Source: Daedaleopsis sinensis (lineage: Eukaryota; Basidiomycota; Agaricomycetes; Polyporales; Polyporaceae). From it: a DNA stretch of 64,000 nucleotides. Shown here one piece after another: positions 22,793 through 34,275 of the stretch. Where the stretch lies: contig CM066304.1 of assembly GCA_033807695.1 (NCBI GenBank), positions 3,906,001 through 3,970,000 on the forward strand, read 5' to 3'. The notes below the pieces were generated by a model that worked only from the letters and a program-made list of their open reading frames with translations, made no database searches and was not told the DNA's origin. Position 1 is the stretch's first letter, and the number at the start of each line of letters is the position of its first letter. The translations under genes were made by a program, and so were the position numbers.

Positions 22793-23058
22793 CGCTGGCG
22801 ATTCTCCGACGCAGAGGATCGGACGGACAGGTGGGCGCGCGGCGCGCGGCGGTGCATTCATTCGAGGGAGGTGGGGTGAACTGCATGAGGTACGTGCACA
22901 TCGTACACACGTCCGAGGGGTATAACACGGGGGTGAGGTGTGCGCATGTGCGCGTGCTTGGGTTTCGGAAGGGCTTACATGAATTATGGCTCCTGGCAAG
23001 GGGATTACGGTTGAGAACGTCGGGGATCGTGTGGCTGAGGTTCTTCCCTTTGACGACA
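22793..23058 (+). pseudogene. Decayed pirin fragment
   Basis: Three pirin-like pieces lie in order but not in one frame. RWRFSDAEDRTDRWAR (from 22793) matches the RHFSDAEKTDKWAR segment of pirin 1. HSFEGGGVNCMRYVHIVHTS, continuing to AHVRVLG (about 22856-22968), matches its HSFERRGVNRKGYVHVVQTS. GITVENVGDRVAEVLPFDD (about 23002-23058) matches its C-terminus. About 50-60 residues between the first two pieces and about 15 between the last two are deleted, and no start or N-terminal cupin is present. It lies 300 bp upstream of the intact pirin 2 and looks closer to pirin 1 in sequence. Confidence 0.82.
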
Positions 23059-23364
23059 GTGGATGCGAAGGCGACTAGTATGGCCTTGATGAGTAATCGT
23101 GCTTCAAGAGTATGGGAACTGATGGGAAAGCTGAGCAAGTACATACCCTCGACATCAACTCGAATGTATGATTATCACGGACGCCGCGCGTGTCAACGTC
23201 CGGCATCATGTTGCTGTCAAATGAATGGTAAGATTACGTGGTACAGCCCAGTCAATGCTTCTGTCGCTGACAACGACGTGGACTTGAAGTTATAACGGTC
23301 CTAAAAACAGGACACTGTTAACCACTGAGTACTGAAGCATCCTCCCTACACTCGAGGCTCAAGC

Positions 23365-24322
23365 ATGAAGATCACTGCTCGTCTCAACACTAAGCGCGGC
23401 AACTCCGAGCTGGGATGGCTCAAGGCTTTCCATACCTTCAGCGTACCCGGGTGAGCACCCAGCTCTTCTGACACATACATGGTGATGTGACACTTCGTAC
23501 AAAGGTTCTACGATCCAGGCCACGAAAGATTCGGCCCTCTGCGCATCATCAACGAAGACCGGATCGCGAGGAACACCGGCTTCGGACTCCACCGCCACCA
23601 AGACTTCGAGATCTTCTCCTACGTCGTCGGTGGCGAGCTCGAGCAGTACGTCCCCCCACGTCTGGATACCGGTCCCCTGATGCGCCCGAGCTCTGACATC
23701 ATGATGAACACCCCACTGCCACCGCTGGCCATGCAGCCGCGACTCGATGGGCAACGTCGAGGTCCTCAAGCGCGGCGACGTCCAGATGACCTCCGCCGGG
23801 CGCGGCATCCAGCACAGCGAGCACGCGCACGGCGCAGGTCCGGGCGCGCACATCCTCCAGATCTGGGCGTTCCCGACCGCGCCCGGCCTCGCGCCCAAGT
23901 ACTTCACGCGCCGCTTCTCCGACGCGGAGAAGCGGGATCGCTGGGTGCGTGTCGTCGCGCCCGTCGGTACCGAGGGCACCGAGGAGGAGCGGGACGGGCG
24001 CGGCCCCGCCCCGATCCACGCGCAGTTGACGATGTTCGCGACGATGCTCTCTCCGGAGACGAGCGTGACACACACCTTCATGGGAGATGGTCGGGAGGGG
24101 AAGAAGAGGAAGGGGTTCATCCAGCTCCCGCAGATTTCGGGGTACAATCCGGGGGACGGGGCGGGTGCGCATGTTCGCGTAGTCGGCACTCAGGGTGAGG
24201 TTGTCGAGCTCAGGGAGGGCGACGGTGCTTATGTGACTGCTGCGTCTGGCGAGGAGCTGACGGTCACGAACGTCGGAAGTGAGGGCAAAGTAGCAGAAGT
24301 ACTGCTCTTTGACATGGAATAA
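23365..24322 (+). CDS. Pirin-family cupin protein 2
   Basis: Exons 23365-23450 (86 nt), 23505-23645 (141 nt) and 23737-24322 (586 nt) join to 270 residues. The first two exon lengths equal those of pirin 1, and all intron positions match. The N-terminal cupin shows LGWLKAFHTFSVPGFYDPG, NEDRIARNTGFGLHRHQDFE, ELEHRDSMGN and GRGIQHSEHAH, keeping the His/Glu iron ligands. The C-terminal part ends EELTVTNVGSEGKVAEVLLFDME. It differs from pirin 1 by a small charged insertion (GDGREGKKRKG) and many substitutions, so this is an old paralogue, not a recent copy. Expected role: a nuclear or cytosolic Fe-dependent cupin. Confidence 0.93.
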
Positions 24323-24753
24323 CCGTTTATATACATGTCAGATTAATTTGAGTCGTCTCCGCAGGTGAATACGAATACTCACCTTTCAATGTACCCCAGT
24401 AATACTGTCGTCAATAACGTCGGATGGAATTGAGGTCTCCGTAGATGAACCACAAAGTTCCTGTTGCGGTTTCCCCGTCTGCGATTCTTATAGCTGTCTT
24501 CCTGGAGATTTAACAAAGCAGACAACTTGATGATAATTCTGTGAGATCAGATGGAATAGAACGAACGCGCGTGCAAGATCATGTCCGAGCCAGCCTGAGG
24601 GGATCATGGCAACGATATGAGGGAGACAAGAGGCCTACTAGTCAGACGGTGCCAGGGTATGCTCTGCAGTTGGTACCAGTGAGCATGACTAGCGTACAGA
24701 TGGAACGGAACGGAGAGTAGGTGTAGTATGGAACCGACCAATGCGTACAATAC
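24323..24753. other. Intergenic region between convergent pirin 2 and HNH gene
   Basis: AT-richer 3' flanks; no gene or repeat recognised. Confidence 0.4.
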
Positions 24754-26199
24754 TCATGCCGGACTTATATCACGGCACGGCGTCGCCTGCAAGATATCGT
24801 CTGCAGGGCCTGAGTCGCCGTCGAACATCGCATCCCACCTGCGAACATCATCCTCAGACGCAGTCGGCCCACCAACCGCTCGCACCTCAGGATGCTGCGC
24901 AAGATACTGCTTCATCAAACGCAGCATGCGCGGAGTCTCGAAGTGGTTGCCCGACCGCGGAAAATCCGGCAGTTTGTCTACTTCTGGCACTGTTCAACCA
25001 TATTAGCAGGTGCGTGCAGTGCGTAGTCCCAATGAGGGCCGTACATTCCGCTAACTCTGGACAAGCGGCGGCGAGCCCCTCCTTCCAACGCTCATCATCG
25101 GCCTCGATACTGACATATGTATCTTGGGAGTCCGGACATATTTGCGAGGGAGGGAGGTGTTCAATAGGGCGTAAGTACTCGGACCTCACCAGACTCACAA
25201 CAGTCAACGTACCCAATGCAGAGCGGTGTGATGCATCCCCTTCCATGTCCACATCACCGTCGTCCTCGCTGCCTTCACTGCATTGGAGGCCAGAGTGAGC
25301 TGAGGTCCGACCTGTCTTCTTCTGAGACTCCTCAGCCTTCAGCAGCGCTATCTCGTGCAGGACACGCGGAGGGATTGGAACGGAGCGTTCCTTCGAGAGC
25401 CAAGTTTTTGCCAGACAACCGATTATGCTATAGGCAAATCGCGCACAGAGGAACTCGTGAGCCACGCGTTCGGGCATCTCAACCTCTCGGCGATGCAACT
25501 CCTGCCGGTAGCTGTGATCCCGGTGGAGGACGTAGGTACAGAATTTGTTGGAGCCAGCAGCAGGGTAGAAGACAAACCCAAGATGATCGTCAAAGAAGGA
25601 GCGCACATCCGAGCGTAAGAGTCACCCCATTCGCAATGTTGTCGACCCCCGGATACGACGCGGACATGCGAGCGTAAAGCACCATGCCATACGCCCTAAA
25701 CCACGCGTCGTATTCTCTAGGGATCAAACGAGCGTTCTGGATAGCTGTGAACCGTTTCTAGTTTGAGAGGGCAAAGACGTTGATGGAGATATGATGTGCT
25801 TACCATGCTTGTACATGGTCACTATGCAGTGCCCGTCCTGCCCCCTGACGGCGTCGGACATGGACGACTGTGCCACTGCGGCAACGTAGTTGGAACTTGA
25901 ACCACTCTGCCAATGAGCAGGTATCGACGAGGGGAAGGGCCATGCATTGAAATCGGAGACGACCAGGTAATCCTCGTGGGGTGACTCAGAGAGATAGTAG
26001 TAGTAGTCGCCTGCCGGTACGAGCTTGTTGGGGTCGTCCGGCCAATGAATCTGTTCCGAATCCGCAGTACCCCTTGCGAACGAGATACCCAGATCTGTTG
26101 TTGGCGACTATGAGACATCCGTCTAAAACTAACCGGAGGTTTGCACCAAAAGAGTCGCCTAGGAGGTCGCGGCAGGGAAATCAAGCAAGAGCCTGTCAT
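24754..26199 (-). pseudogene. Fungal HNH-nuclease-domain protein, frameshifted
   Basis: Belongs to the Agaricomycete HNH_2-type family. On the - strand an exon reads DLGISFARGTADSEQIHWPD, DYYYYLSESPHEDYLVV and WPFPSSIPAHW, then AVRGQDGHCIVTMYKHA. After an intron comes IQNARLIPREYDAWFRAYG and VDNIANGVTL. There the frame breaks: one extra base near 25616 puts the continuation RSDVRSFFDDHLGFVFYPA in another frame, with a TGA in the way. After the shift the frame stays open through MPERVAHEFLCARFAYSIIG and an acidic region. A last exon (ELPEVDKLPDFPRSG) ends at 24754. In typical members the motif is AH(L/I)VP and the second site has His; here both positions read Arg (NARLIP, SDVRSF), so the active site looks lost too. 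The first exon (26199 side) is uncertain. Confidence 0.7.
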
Positions 26200-27051
26200 A
26201 TGACGCGTTACGTGCCCGTACGGGATGAAAGAGGGACACTAGGGGAGAAGACCGGTAGATTGCAGACTCGTGTTTCGGGAGAGCTTGCATATCGTCGAGG
26301 ACGAAGGGGAAGGTCTATATGGTCGTCATTCCGTCCGTCCATAGATTTTGTAGAACGTCGGCTTGGGAAGACTGAGGTGGAAGGAGGACAAGATGAAAGC
26401 TTGGATAAAGGGGGCACAGGCGCTCGTTACTAGTCCTCTTTATGTACTTACCCATTTGGCATTATGCATTATCCGTTCTGCCGCTCGTGCTTTGCTTTCA
26501 GAGTCACGGTCATTCCGAAGTCCCTCTCAACAAATCGTCGACCCGATTTACCTGGGCTCATCCTCATCGTGGGTTCGAGTTGATTGGCCAATTTATCTGG
26601 CAGAGTCATACTTAGTAGCGTACACTAGAAGCGCCTACTGTCGCAACAAATGCGCGTGCGAGACCTGTGTGTGATTCAAGATAAAGAAGGGATGACGACG
26701 TGCGACGAGAGAGAATGGAGGGAGACAAGTACAGTGTTCATATGATGCGAGGGGATCACGCATGCATGCATGACATTGAAGAGCGACGTCGTAGCAGACG
26801 AGAGATCCTAGTCGGTTTCGAGGCCCGAAATGCGTCGACAGATCAGATCTTGAACGGCAGAATTCGCCTGGAGAAACGAGGATGATGGACAGATGGATCC
26901 GCGCGTAAGTACTTAGTGGATGAGGAAGACCGGAGATCGGCCCACGTACTGACCAGCACCCCCTCGTGGCAGGTACTTATATTACGCGGGTCACAGCGAC
27001 CGGGCCCGGGTCTCCTCCTCCCGGTTCCCCGTTCATCACACCTCCACCTCT
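26200..27051. other. Intergenic region at left edge of the tandem array
   Basis: No gene recognised. Its right end (about 26990-27051) is unique, and homology with the repeated unit starts abruptly at 27052, at the C-rich string GCCCCCAGC. Confidence 0.5.
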
Positions 27052-27084
27052 GCCCCCAGCACCCCCACACTGACCTTTCACTTT

Positions 27085-30000
27085 TCACCCGTCGACGTCC
27101 ATCCCCACTTCACGCTCTTCCTGCTTAATGCGCTTCATCGACAGGCCCCCAGACCCAGCTAGGCCGGCCAACGCCGTCGCAGCGACCACGGCAGGATCGC
27201 CCTCGTCGCCCACGCTGCGCCTCTTCTCGCCGCGTGAGCCGCGTTCGTCGCCCTCGGGAGGGAGACCGAGCAACGCGCTCTTCGGAGTCGCGAGCCGGGA
27301 ACCTGCCTCCGAGTGGTTAGAGGACAGCGTGAGCCTGTCGAAGCTCGCAGCTGCGCCGCCTGCTGGGGACGGCGCGTCGTACGGGGGAGCCATGCTGAGC
27401 GGTCCGGGGAACGCAGGGGACAGGCCTGTGAGGGAGCCTGTGCTGGATGTGCGCGGAAGACTGAAGAAAGGGGTGGAGTACCCAGAACCAGGTGCTGTGC
27501 CGGGCGTGGTAGGGCTGAGCGGGGCGTATGGGGAGAGGGGCGAGGAAGGTGAGTGTGTATGTGATGATGATCTGTGTTCGTGTGCACGGGGAGGAAGAGG
27601 TAATGGAGGGAGTGTGTCGCGGAAATTGAGCGCAGGCTCAGTATCAGCATCGGGCGGGGTGCCATTTTGTCCGCGCTGCAAGCCGACCACACGCAGACGG
27701 TCGACCCATCTGGATTGGAGAGAATGGTCAGTAGAAGATTAACGAGATCGAGATAAATACGCTCACATATCCGCACGGTCCAGACTGTCTTTGAACACGC
27801 TTGTCACGCCGCGCAGCATATCCAAGCTCTCCGTCGCCAGAGTCAGGATCTTCTGTGCGGCTTGTGTTGCGCTATCAACTGTCGGCAGCGTTGCGCCGCT
27901 CGCAGCAGTGCTCGTCTGCCTAGAGTGTGGATGTGTTCTGTTGGGTCCGCGCGCAGGCGACGTCGCGCGTGAAGCAGGTCGTGACCGAGGAGAGGGGCCT
28001 GCTTCGCCCGGGCCATAGCTGTAGGGAGCAGTCCCACGATGCCTTCCTCTGGTCGAAGGAGGCGAGGTCGCGGTGCTCTCTCCGCGAGGATCGTGCCCAG
28101 AACCTGTGGCGGATGGTGCACCTTCGACACCGACACCTGACGCAGTCGCCCATCTCCGCGGAAGGTGCAGGATGAACGAACGCACACGAGACCGCGCGGG
28201 TTCAGGCAATGCACCACCTGCATAGCGGCTGACTACCTCTACAACCTGGCGGATCGTGTCCACAACATCGCGCTTCGCCGTCTGTAATGTTCGTAAATGG
28301 TGTGGTGAAAGGGGCACATGCGATGAGGTGCCGTCGGGCTGCAGAGAGGTGATAAAGTTTCGAAGAACAAGGATTTGGGCATCGATTTGCACGGTAGCAT
28401 ACTAGAGAAGCACAAATCAGCATCGACCCACGGCGCAAGCATGTTCACCAACCTGTAGCCATTGCAAACAATACTTCAATCTCCGCATGCTTTCCTCGCT
28501 CAGAGCGGCGCTGATACCACCGGCCTCGAGGAAGACAGCTTGCCATCGGCTGCGTTGCGCAACCTGTTGGCTCTCCTGGGCATCTGCGTGTTGTGTTAAT
28601 GTGGATGCTGGCGGAAGTGTCGGCTTCTCAGGCTGCGAGCTCGTGGACGAATGTGGGGTCGGTGTGCGGCTTTCCGCGATGCTATTCATATGCACGGAGG
28701 ATGGCCCTGGATACAAATAGTTAGAAACCCAAGTAATGAGATGGTGCGAGATCGAAGAACTCGCCTTCTCGTGGCCATGCGTCTTCTTCCCTCATTCTCT
28801 CACTTGAGGAGCTGTCTCTGCGCGTCATGGACACATCCCGATCCTCCCATGGGCGTCTCGGATCTGGGGCATCCATTGAATCGCTTCGCGACCGGTCTCG
28901 ACTAGAAGTGCGGCGAGCATAGCTGCCAAACTGGGATGGCGGACATCAGCTCGATGAACGTAGTTGTAAACGGGGCTCTGTACGACGGAAGATGGAATTG
29001 AAACGGCCTGCCACGGTAATCCTTGAAGCTGTCGCGCTCATCAACCAGCTTCAGCTCGTTTCGTTATCAACAGTATAGGCCCGTTCCTATGCGATCTTAA
29101 GTCGTATGAACGCAGGTATTCGCAGAGTGCCTGCGTCGTACTGCTAATCGACGTTCACCGACAGTCTCAATATAGCAGGCTTATACATGGGAGTTTTCCC
29201 AGAGGAACCAAAGGTTTACTTGCCCTGAATGCCACAGACGTCGCCTAGAGCCCCCCAACGTCATAGGTGCGTCGTTGTAGTCGCACACTTTCTGAAAGCG
29301 GTGGGAGCATCCGGGACCTCCCGCCTCGCAGCATCCCAGATGACCTCCCCACAGCGCCAGAACGCGTTCGATAACGAAATCCAAACGCAGAACGATAGAG
29401 GGAGGGAAGAGGGAGCGGGGAACAGAGAAGAATACGCACCCTATCCAGTTGCCTACAGGCAAAATCGCCGAGTTGTCCGACAGGGAGACGGTCAATGACC
29501 GGGCGCGAGATGGACTTCATGGACGATTCCATCATCTCGGCGCCATACTGCAATAAACGGATCCGCGTCAGCAACCGATAGGATGTAAGGGATTATATGT
29601 AGTCATAATCAGAGTATATGCGCACCTTGACGACTCGCGAGCTCGCCTTGCTCTGCTCGTACGCGCGGATCGCGGTGTTCACGAGCGGGAGGTTCGACAC
29701 GCGCGAGAGGCTCTTCCACTCCTCGCCCTCCTGCTCCCTGTCCCTGTTCCTCTCCCATTCTCTCTCCCCGAGCCGGCCCCGGCGGTCGTCCCCCTCCGCC
29801 TCTTCGCGCAGATCCTCCTCCATCAGCGACGGCGACGGCAGCGACGGCGAGCTCGTCGCCGAGGTCACGGAGAGCGCGGGGGTCGTGTGGAACGCTGCCG
29901 GTGCGGGGTATTCGCACACGCCCATCCAAAGGCACAATCAGACGCAGACGCATGCGCGATGAATGTGAAGGCAAACGCGTTGGGGTAAGAGACCGCTCCG

Positions 30001-30116
30001 AAAGGGATAGTATATGATGTACGGACAGTCGACGGCGAGGCGTTCACGCTGTTGCGCATGTCCCCGAGGGCGCGCACCGCGATGCGCACCGACTCATCCT
30101 GGTCGGCCAGCGCCAT
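27085..30116 (-). CDS. OPI1: Opi1-type transcriptional repressor, copy 1
   Basis: Opi1 represses phospholipid (inositol/choline-responsive) genes in yeast, where phosphatidic acid and the ER protein Scs2 hold it outside the nucleus; its role in mushrooms is less known. The ATG at 30116 gives MALADQDESVRIAVRALGDM. Later exons carry LSRVSNLPLVNTAIRAYEQ and SKASSRVVK, then YGAEMMESSMKSISRPVIDR and DFACRQLDR, a Ser/Arg-rich stretch (RRTSSRDRSRSDSMDAPDPR), and EESMRRLKYCLQWLQ joined across an intron to YATVQIDAQILVLRNFITSL, the clearest Opi1 signature. A long Ser/Pro-rich tail ends MKRIKQEEREVGMDVDG. About seven exons and roughly 650-720 residues. The exact exon 1-2 junction is unresolved: the best donor has a different phase in copy 4. 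All copies read open. Confidence 0.87.
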
Positions 30117-30249
30117 GGTTGGTGGTCAGGGCTGAGTCGAGATTGGCGACAACGGGAGAGGGGGAAGTAGCGAGGCCAGGATGTGGAGCAGAAGAGAGCG
30201 CAGGTCGAGATCTTGGGGAACGACGTCGAGAAGCACATGAAATCGACGA

Positions 30250-30291
30250 CGAGATAAGATTGCGTGGGATCTCGATTGTGATCTTATCTCG
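30250..30291. promoter_or_regulatory. Palindromic GATA pair upstream of OPI1 copy 1
   Basis: CGAGATAAGAT at 30250-30260 and its exact reverse complement at 30281-30291, 20 nt apart, about 135-175 nt upstream of the OPI1 ATG. Each arm holds a GATAAG motif of the kind bound by fungal GATA factors. Confidence 0.55.
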
Positions 30292-33200
30292 AGAGCGCCT
30301 CCGACACAAGCTTATTTGGATCGGACGTCGACGGTCGGGAGCGGGCTGGGGCGCCCTCGCACGAGGAGCAAGGGCGTCGGTGGACGGGGAGGAGGACGCG
30401 AGACGCGAGACGCGAGACGCGGGCTTAGAATAAAGTGCTCTACACTACCGGCCACAGGTATGCACATTTGGCGCCAGACGACGGCCCGCATAGCATATAC
30501 TCCATATCGGCAGCATCGAGCGGGGTCGCATGCTCATTCCCGTCCATGTCCCTCGGCCCGCCGCCCTCTCCCAGACGACCACGACCGTGCTTGCTCTCGT
30601 CCGCCGCACACGACTCATGTCCCTCCAGCCAATCACAGTCCGCCACCCCGCGCATTCGACTCCTCCCACGCGCCCTGCCCCGTCCGCCCTTCCACCGCAC
30701 ATCCCGCCCCTCGCGTTCCTGTCCCTGTCTACGCGGTAAGTCCGAACGCGCTCGTACATCGCACTGTCTAACCGACTTTTCTCTGCGGCACACGTTAGCC
30801 ATCCTCCCACATGCGAATCGCAGACGCCGTCGTTCAATCGCACGACGCCGCCCAGCTCACGCCCCGTTCGTTCAGTCGCCCGACGCGTTCCCACCACGCA
30901 TACAACGAGCGCGAGACGACACACGCCGTCCGGAGCCCTCCCATCTCGTTCACAGCCCCGCCGACGCGTCCGCCACGTCCACCGCGTCCACTACTGCGCA
31001 CGGCGTCCCTACGCTAACCTCTCCATCGTGGGCACGTCTCGCCCGCCGTGTCTCGCCCGCTACATAACGACTATCGACAATTGTTGACACACCCAACGCC
31101 CGAATCGCCGCTGCCGTCGCGCGCATCAACACAGTCTACACCGTCCCGAGTCCACGCCGAGCGCGAGCTCGACACCTACGGGGCTCAAACGACGTGAGAC
31201 GACCCCCACGATGGTGACAGCAAGATGCGGGGGACGACGTACCCGAGTCCCGAATCCGTGAGTGCTTCTGCTACCTGGCATGCCGTCCGTCAGCGTTCAC
31301 GTTGCGTAGAGAACTAGATGACGCGCTCACCCGTGCTCCGCAGTCTGCAGCCATCCGCGTCAGTCGCCCAGTCGCCCACACAGGTGAGCTGCGAACGTAC
31401 CGAGCATGAGCCGCGTGCCCTCCGAGTCGCACGTCTCGTAGACGATGTGCTCACCCGTGTGCCAGGTAAGTCCTCCGCCGTCTGCAGCAATCCGCGTCAG
31501 TCATGCACTCGGTCGCTCGCAGAGCAAAGCTGCAGACGTACCGAGCATGAGCTGTGTGCACTCCGAGTCGACCGTGAGTCCATCTGCCATCAGTCAGACT
31601 GACCGTCAGCGTTCCGCCAAGCACGACATGATGCACTCACCCGTGTTCCAGGCAAGTCGCGCTCCGCGGTCTGCAGCAGTCGCGTCAGTCGCCCACTCGT
31701 CCGCTCACAGAGGTGAGCTGCAGACGTACCGAGCACGAGCTGTGTGCACTCCGAGGCGACGACGGCGGCGAGCAAGAAACCGTGGCACGTCGACGTGAGA
31801 GGAAGAGGAAGGAGGAAGGGAAAGAGGAAGGATGCTGAGCGGCGCTTCAGGCGACCTCATATCCGACTCCAATTAGCCACCGTCCGCCTTCTCTCGGCTG
31901 TCGGACTTTGCACGACATTGCCGCTCTGACCGCCTCGAGTCCGCCGCCCTGTGCTATACATGGATCCACCTCTGCCGTCCCGTCCCTGCACAACGACCGT
32001 TCCGTGCGCCCGCGGCGTCCTCGACCTCGAGTCCGCGTGCTCGAGCCGTCTACTCGCCACAATACGCCCTGACTCGACGCAGCGGTGGTCTCCGCTGCGA
32101 CATGTCCGCACGTCTGAAGCTCCCAACCCCGGGACCGCGTGCTCGAGCCGTCTAGACTCTACTCACCGCGGGACTCATCTCCGCTGCGACAGCGCGCCCG
32201 CGTCCGTTCTCAAATCAGACAGGTGCGTGCACGATGTTCCCATCGCGAATTCGAAGTGGGCCCTGGCAGTGCCGCGTGCGAGCGTAGCGTGCTCACACGC
32301 CGTCGCACGTCCGCCCCGCCAACTGCCACCGGCGGACGAGCACGATCGGCGGCGCGCCAGCCGCTGTGTGTGGGCGTGTGCGTGTGCGTGCCCGTGTCCG
32401 TTTCAAGGCAAGGTCGGCCGCAGCCAGCGCGAATTCGTCGCACGCGTTGACGTCGCCCGTGCTTCTGGTGCGGACCGCGGCGAGCCCGCGTGCGCCGAGT
32501 CATCGCAGCCGCGCCGCGGCCCCCATCCGTAGCTTATGCCCGCCCGTCCAGCCCGCCCATCCACAGCAGCCGCAGTCCCAGACGCAATCCCTGCGGCGGC
32601 GGCGGACGCGCCAGTGACTGGTGCACACTGGCATCGAGCCGTGCAGTGTCGTCGCGGTGAGATTCGACCGGCTGCCGTCGAGAGGGAGAACCGGGCAGAT
32701 TGCCAGCTCTACGAGGGGGGCGGGGCGGGGCAGGAGCGGCGGTCACGCTCTGCAGGGACGGGACCCTGCCGCTTCGCTTCGAGGCTGTTTGCATCTCCCG
32801 TTGCTGAAGCCTGAGGCACGCCGCGGGCATGTGAGCGTCAGGCCGGCGTCGTGCCGCAGGCTATGGGAGGCAGGAGAGGACGCCGCGGCGTTCTGACTTC
32901 TGCTCGGTCGCGCCCGAGTATTCGATTGCCAGTGCTACGGGGCGGGGCGGGGCGGGGCAGGAGCGGCGGTCACGCTCTGCAGGGACGGGACCCTGCCGCT
33001 TCGCTTCGCTGTGGACATGCATCTCCCGATTCCCGGCCGTTGCACTCTGGACCCCCCGAGTCGGAGCCTCTCTGTACGACGAGCAAACACAGCGCGGGGA
33101 CAGTGTACCCAGCACGTACAGACTGGCACCACGGCCGAGTCGAAGGAGTGCAGTCTCAAAGCCTTTGCGAGCAGCGCAGAGGCTGGCCTCGATGCACGGG

Positions 33201-33973
33201 CGAATCGTCGTCGTATCCAGCCGGTCTAGATCTGCGGGCGGCGGGCTCCAAATGCGTACGCATTCGAACCTGAATTTGAACACGCCGGCAGGCTGGCTCT
33301 CAGGCTCGACGTCCGCTAATACCAGTGCCGTCCCTGCACCGCCTATCAGCGGACCGTTCGAGCACTTGGACTCTCGAGTCCTCGACGTCCGCGCCGTGCC
33401 GCCTGTCGAGCGTCGCCGGCAGAGACATCGAGCTCAGCGGGAGGGCAGGTTGAACGCGGCGCGTGGCGTGGTCGTGACTCGCAAGCTCGTCGGCTCCCAG
33501 ACCGCGAAGGCCGCCGCACGTAGACGCACTCGATGAGTGGTGCTCTGGTACGTTTCGTGCTGGACACCGTCTCGCGAGGCGAGGCAGAGAAGTGCCGCGG
33601 TCAGGGACCGTGCGTGTGAGCGCGGGGAAGTCTCATGCATAGCCGACGGACGACACTGACTTCTGACTTCTCGTTCTAGGATCTAGACGACAGCCGCAGC
33701 AGATCACTGCGCGCCGCTGGCCGTCTTCTCTCCACTGGCTCTGCACGGCTCGCGGTACAATGTCCATGGCCATGACATGTCGCCGCTGGGATCGGTGCAA
33801 GACTCACATATCATATCAGACGGTGGGCACAGACGGCGGAGGGGAACAGAGTTCTCGACAACTAATTGTCCGGGTCCTGGAGAAGTCACTGCGGTCCCAG
33901 GGACGTGCGGAAGACAGAGGTACGCGACAGCGACGCGTAACAATGACGCGCACACAGTGACGCACTCCTCGGT

Positions 33974-34031
33974 GTTCTGCAGATCAATGTGGATATCTCC
34001 GGCGGGACGCATCCACATTGGTCTGCAGAAC
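33974..34031. repeat. Strong hairpin, unit 1
   Basis: 21-nt arms at 33974-33994 and 34011-34031 pair with a single mismatch around a 16-nt loop. The arms begin and end with GTTCTGCAG / CTGCAGAAC. Located about 245 nt before the start of the small gene. Confidence 0.8.
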
Positions 34032-34275
34032 GTCGGCACGAGTGTGTGTGAACGCCGACAAAGGCCGCTCATCTCACGCTGTCCGAGTGAAGGAACGGCG
34101 GACTCTGTGACGGCGGGAACTTGCCGGACGGTTAGCCACAGACGGCACGGTGGACGAGTCGGAGCGCCGGAATATAAGTCGTGCGTCCGCGAGTCCGTGC
34201 GGGAGAGTCTCCTCTGCGCTCACTGGTCCCCCCGAGCTCGACGGCACTGTCCTGACTCATACTCTGCTCGCTGCT

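Larger units (their letters stand above)
30117..34275. other. Gene-poor part of unit 1 (also 38582-42740 and 47047-51201)
   Basis: After the OPI1 promoter comes the 3'-flank remnant of the GATA gene (about 30462-30544). Then follows GC-rich DNA with no credible gene despite many open frames. Internal repeats: three degenerate copies of a ~115-130-bp block (about 31320-31437, 31445-31570, 31628-31763) with core CTGCAGACGTACCGAGCA; a ~115-bp duplication with core GCGTGCTCGAGCCGTCTA at 32033 and 32136; a 63-bp direct repeat at about 32719-32781 and 32947-33008; and the hairpin at 33974-34031. Lack of frame conservation argues against coding; a non-coding transcript is possible but unsupported. 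Confidence 0.6.

Noticed and set aside
23359..24189. 276-codon open frame antisense to pirin 2
   Set aside because: Shadow of the intact pirin on the other strand; no own family features.
2447..24322. CFEM, pirin and SRE genes as an iron-handling gene cluster
   Set aside because: The genes are separated by unrelated housekeeping genes and tens of kilobases; the shared iron theme is probably chance.
31320..31763. CRISPR-like spaced repeats
   Set aside because: Only three degenerate ~120-bp blocks without uniform short repeats, and the genome is fungal.
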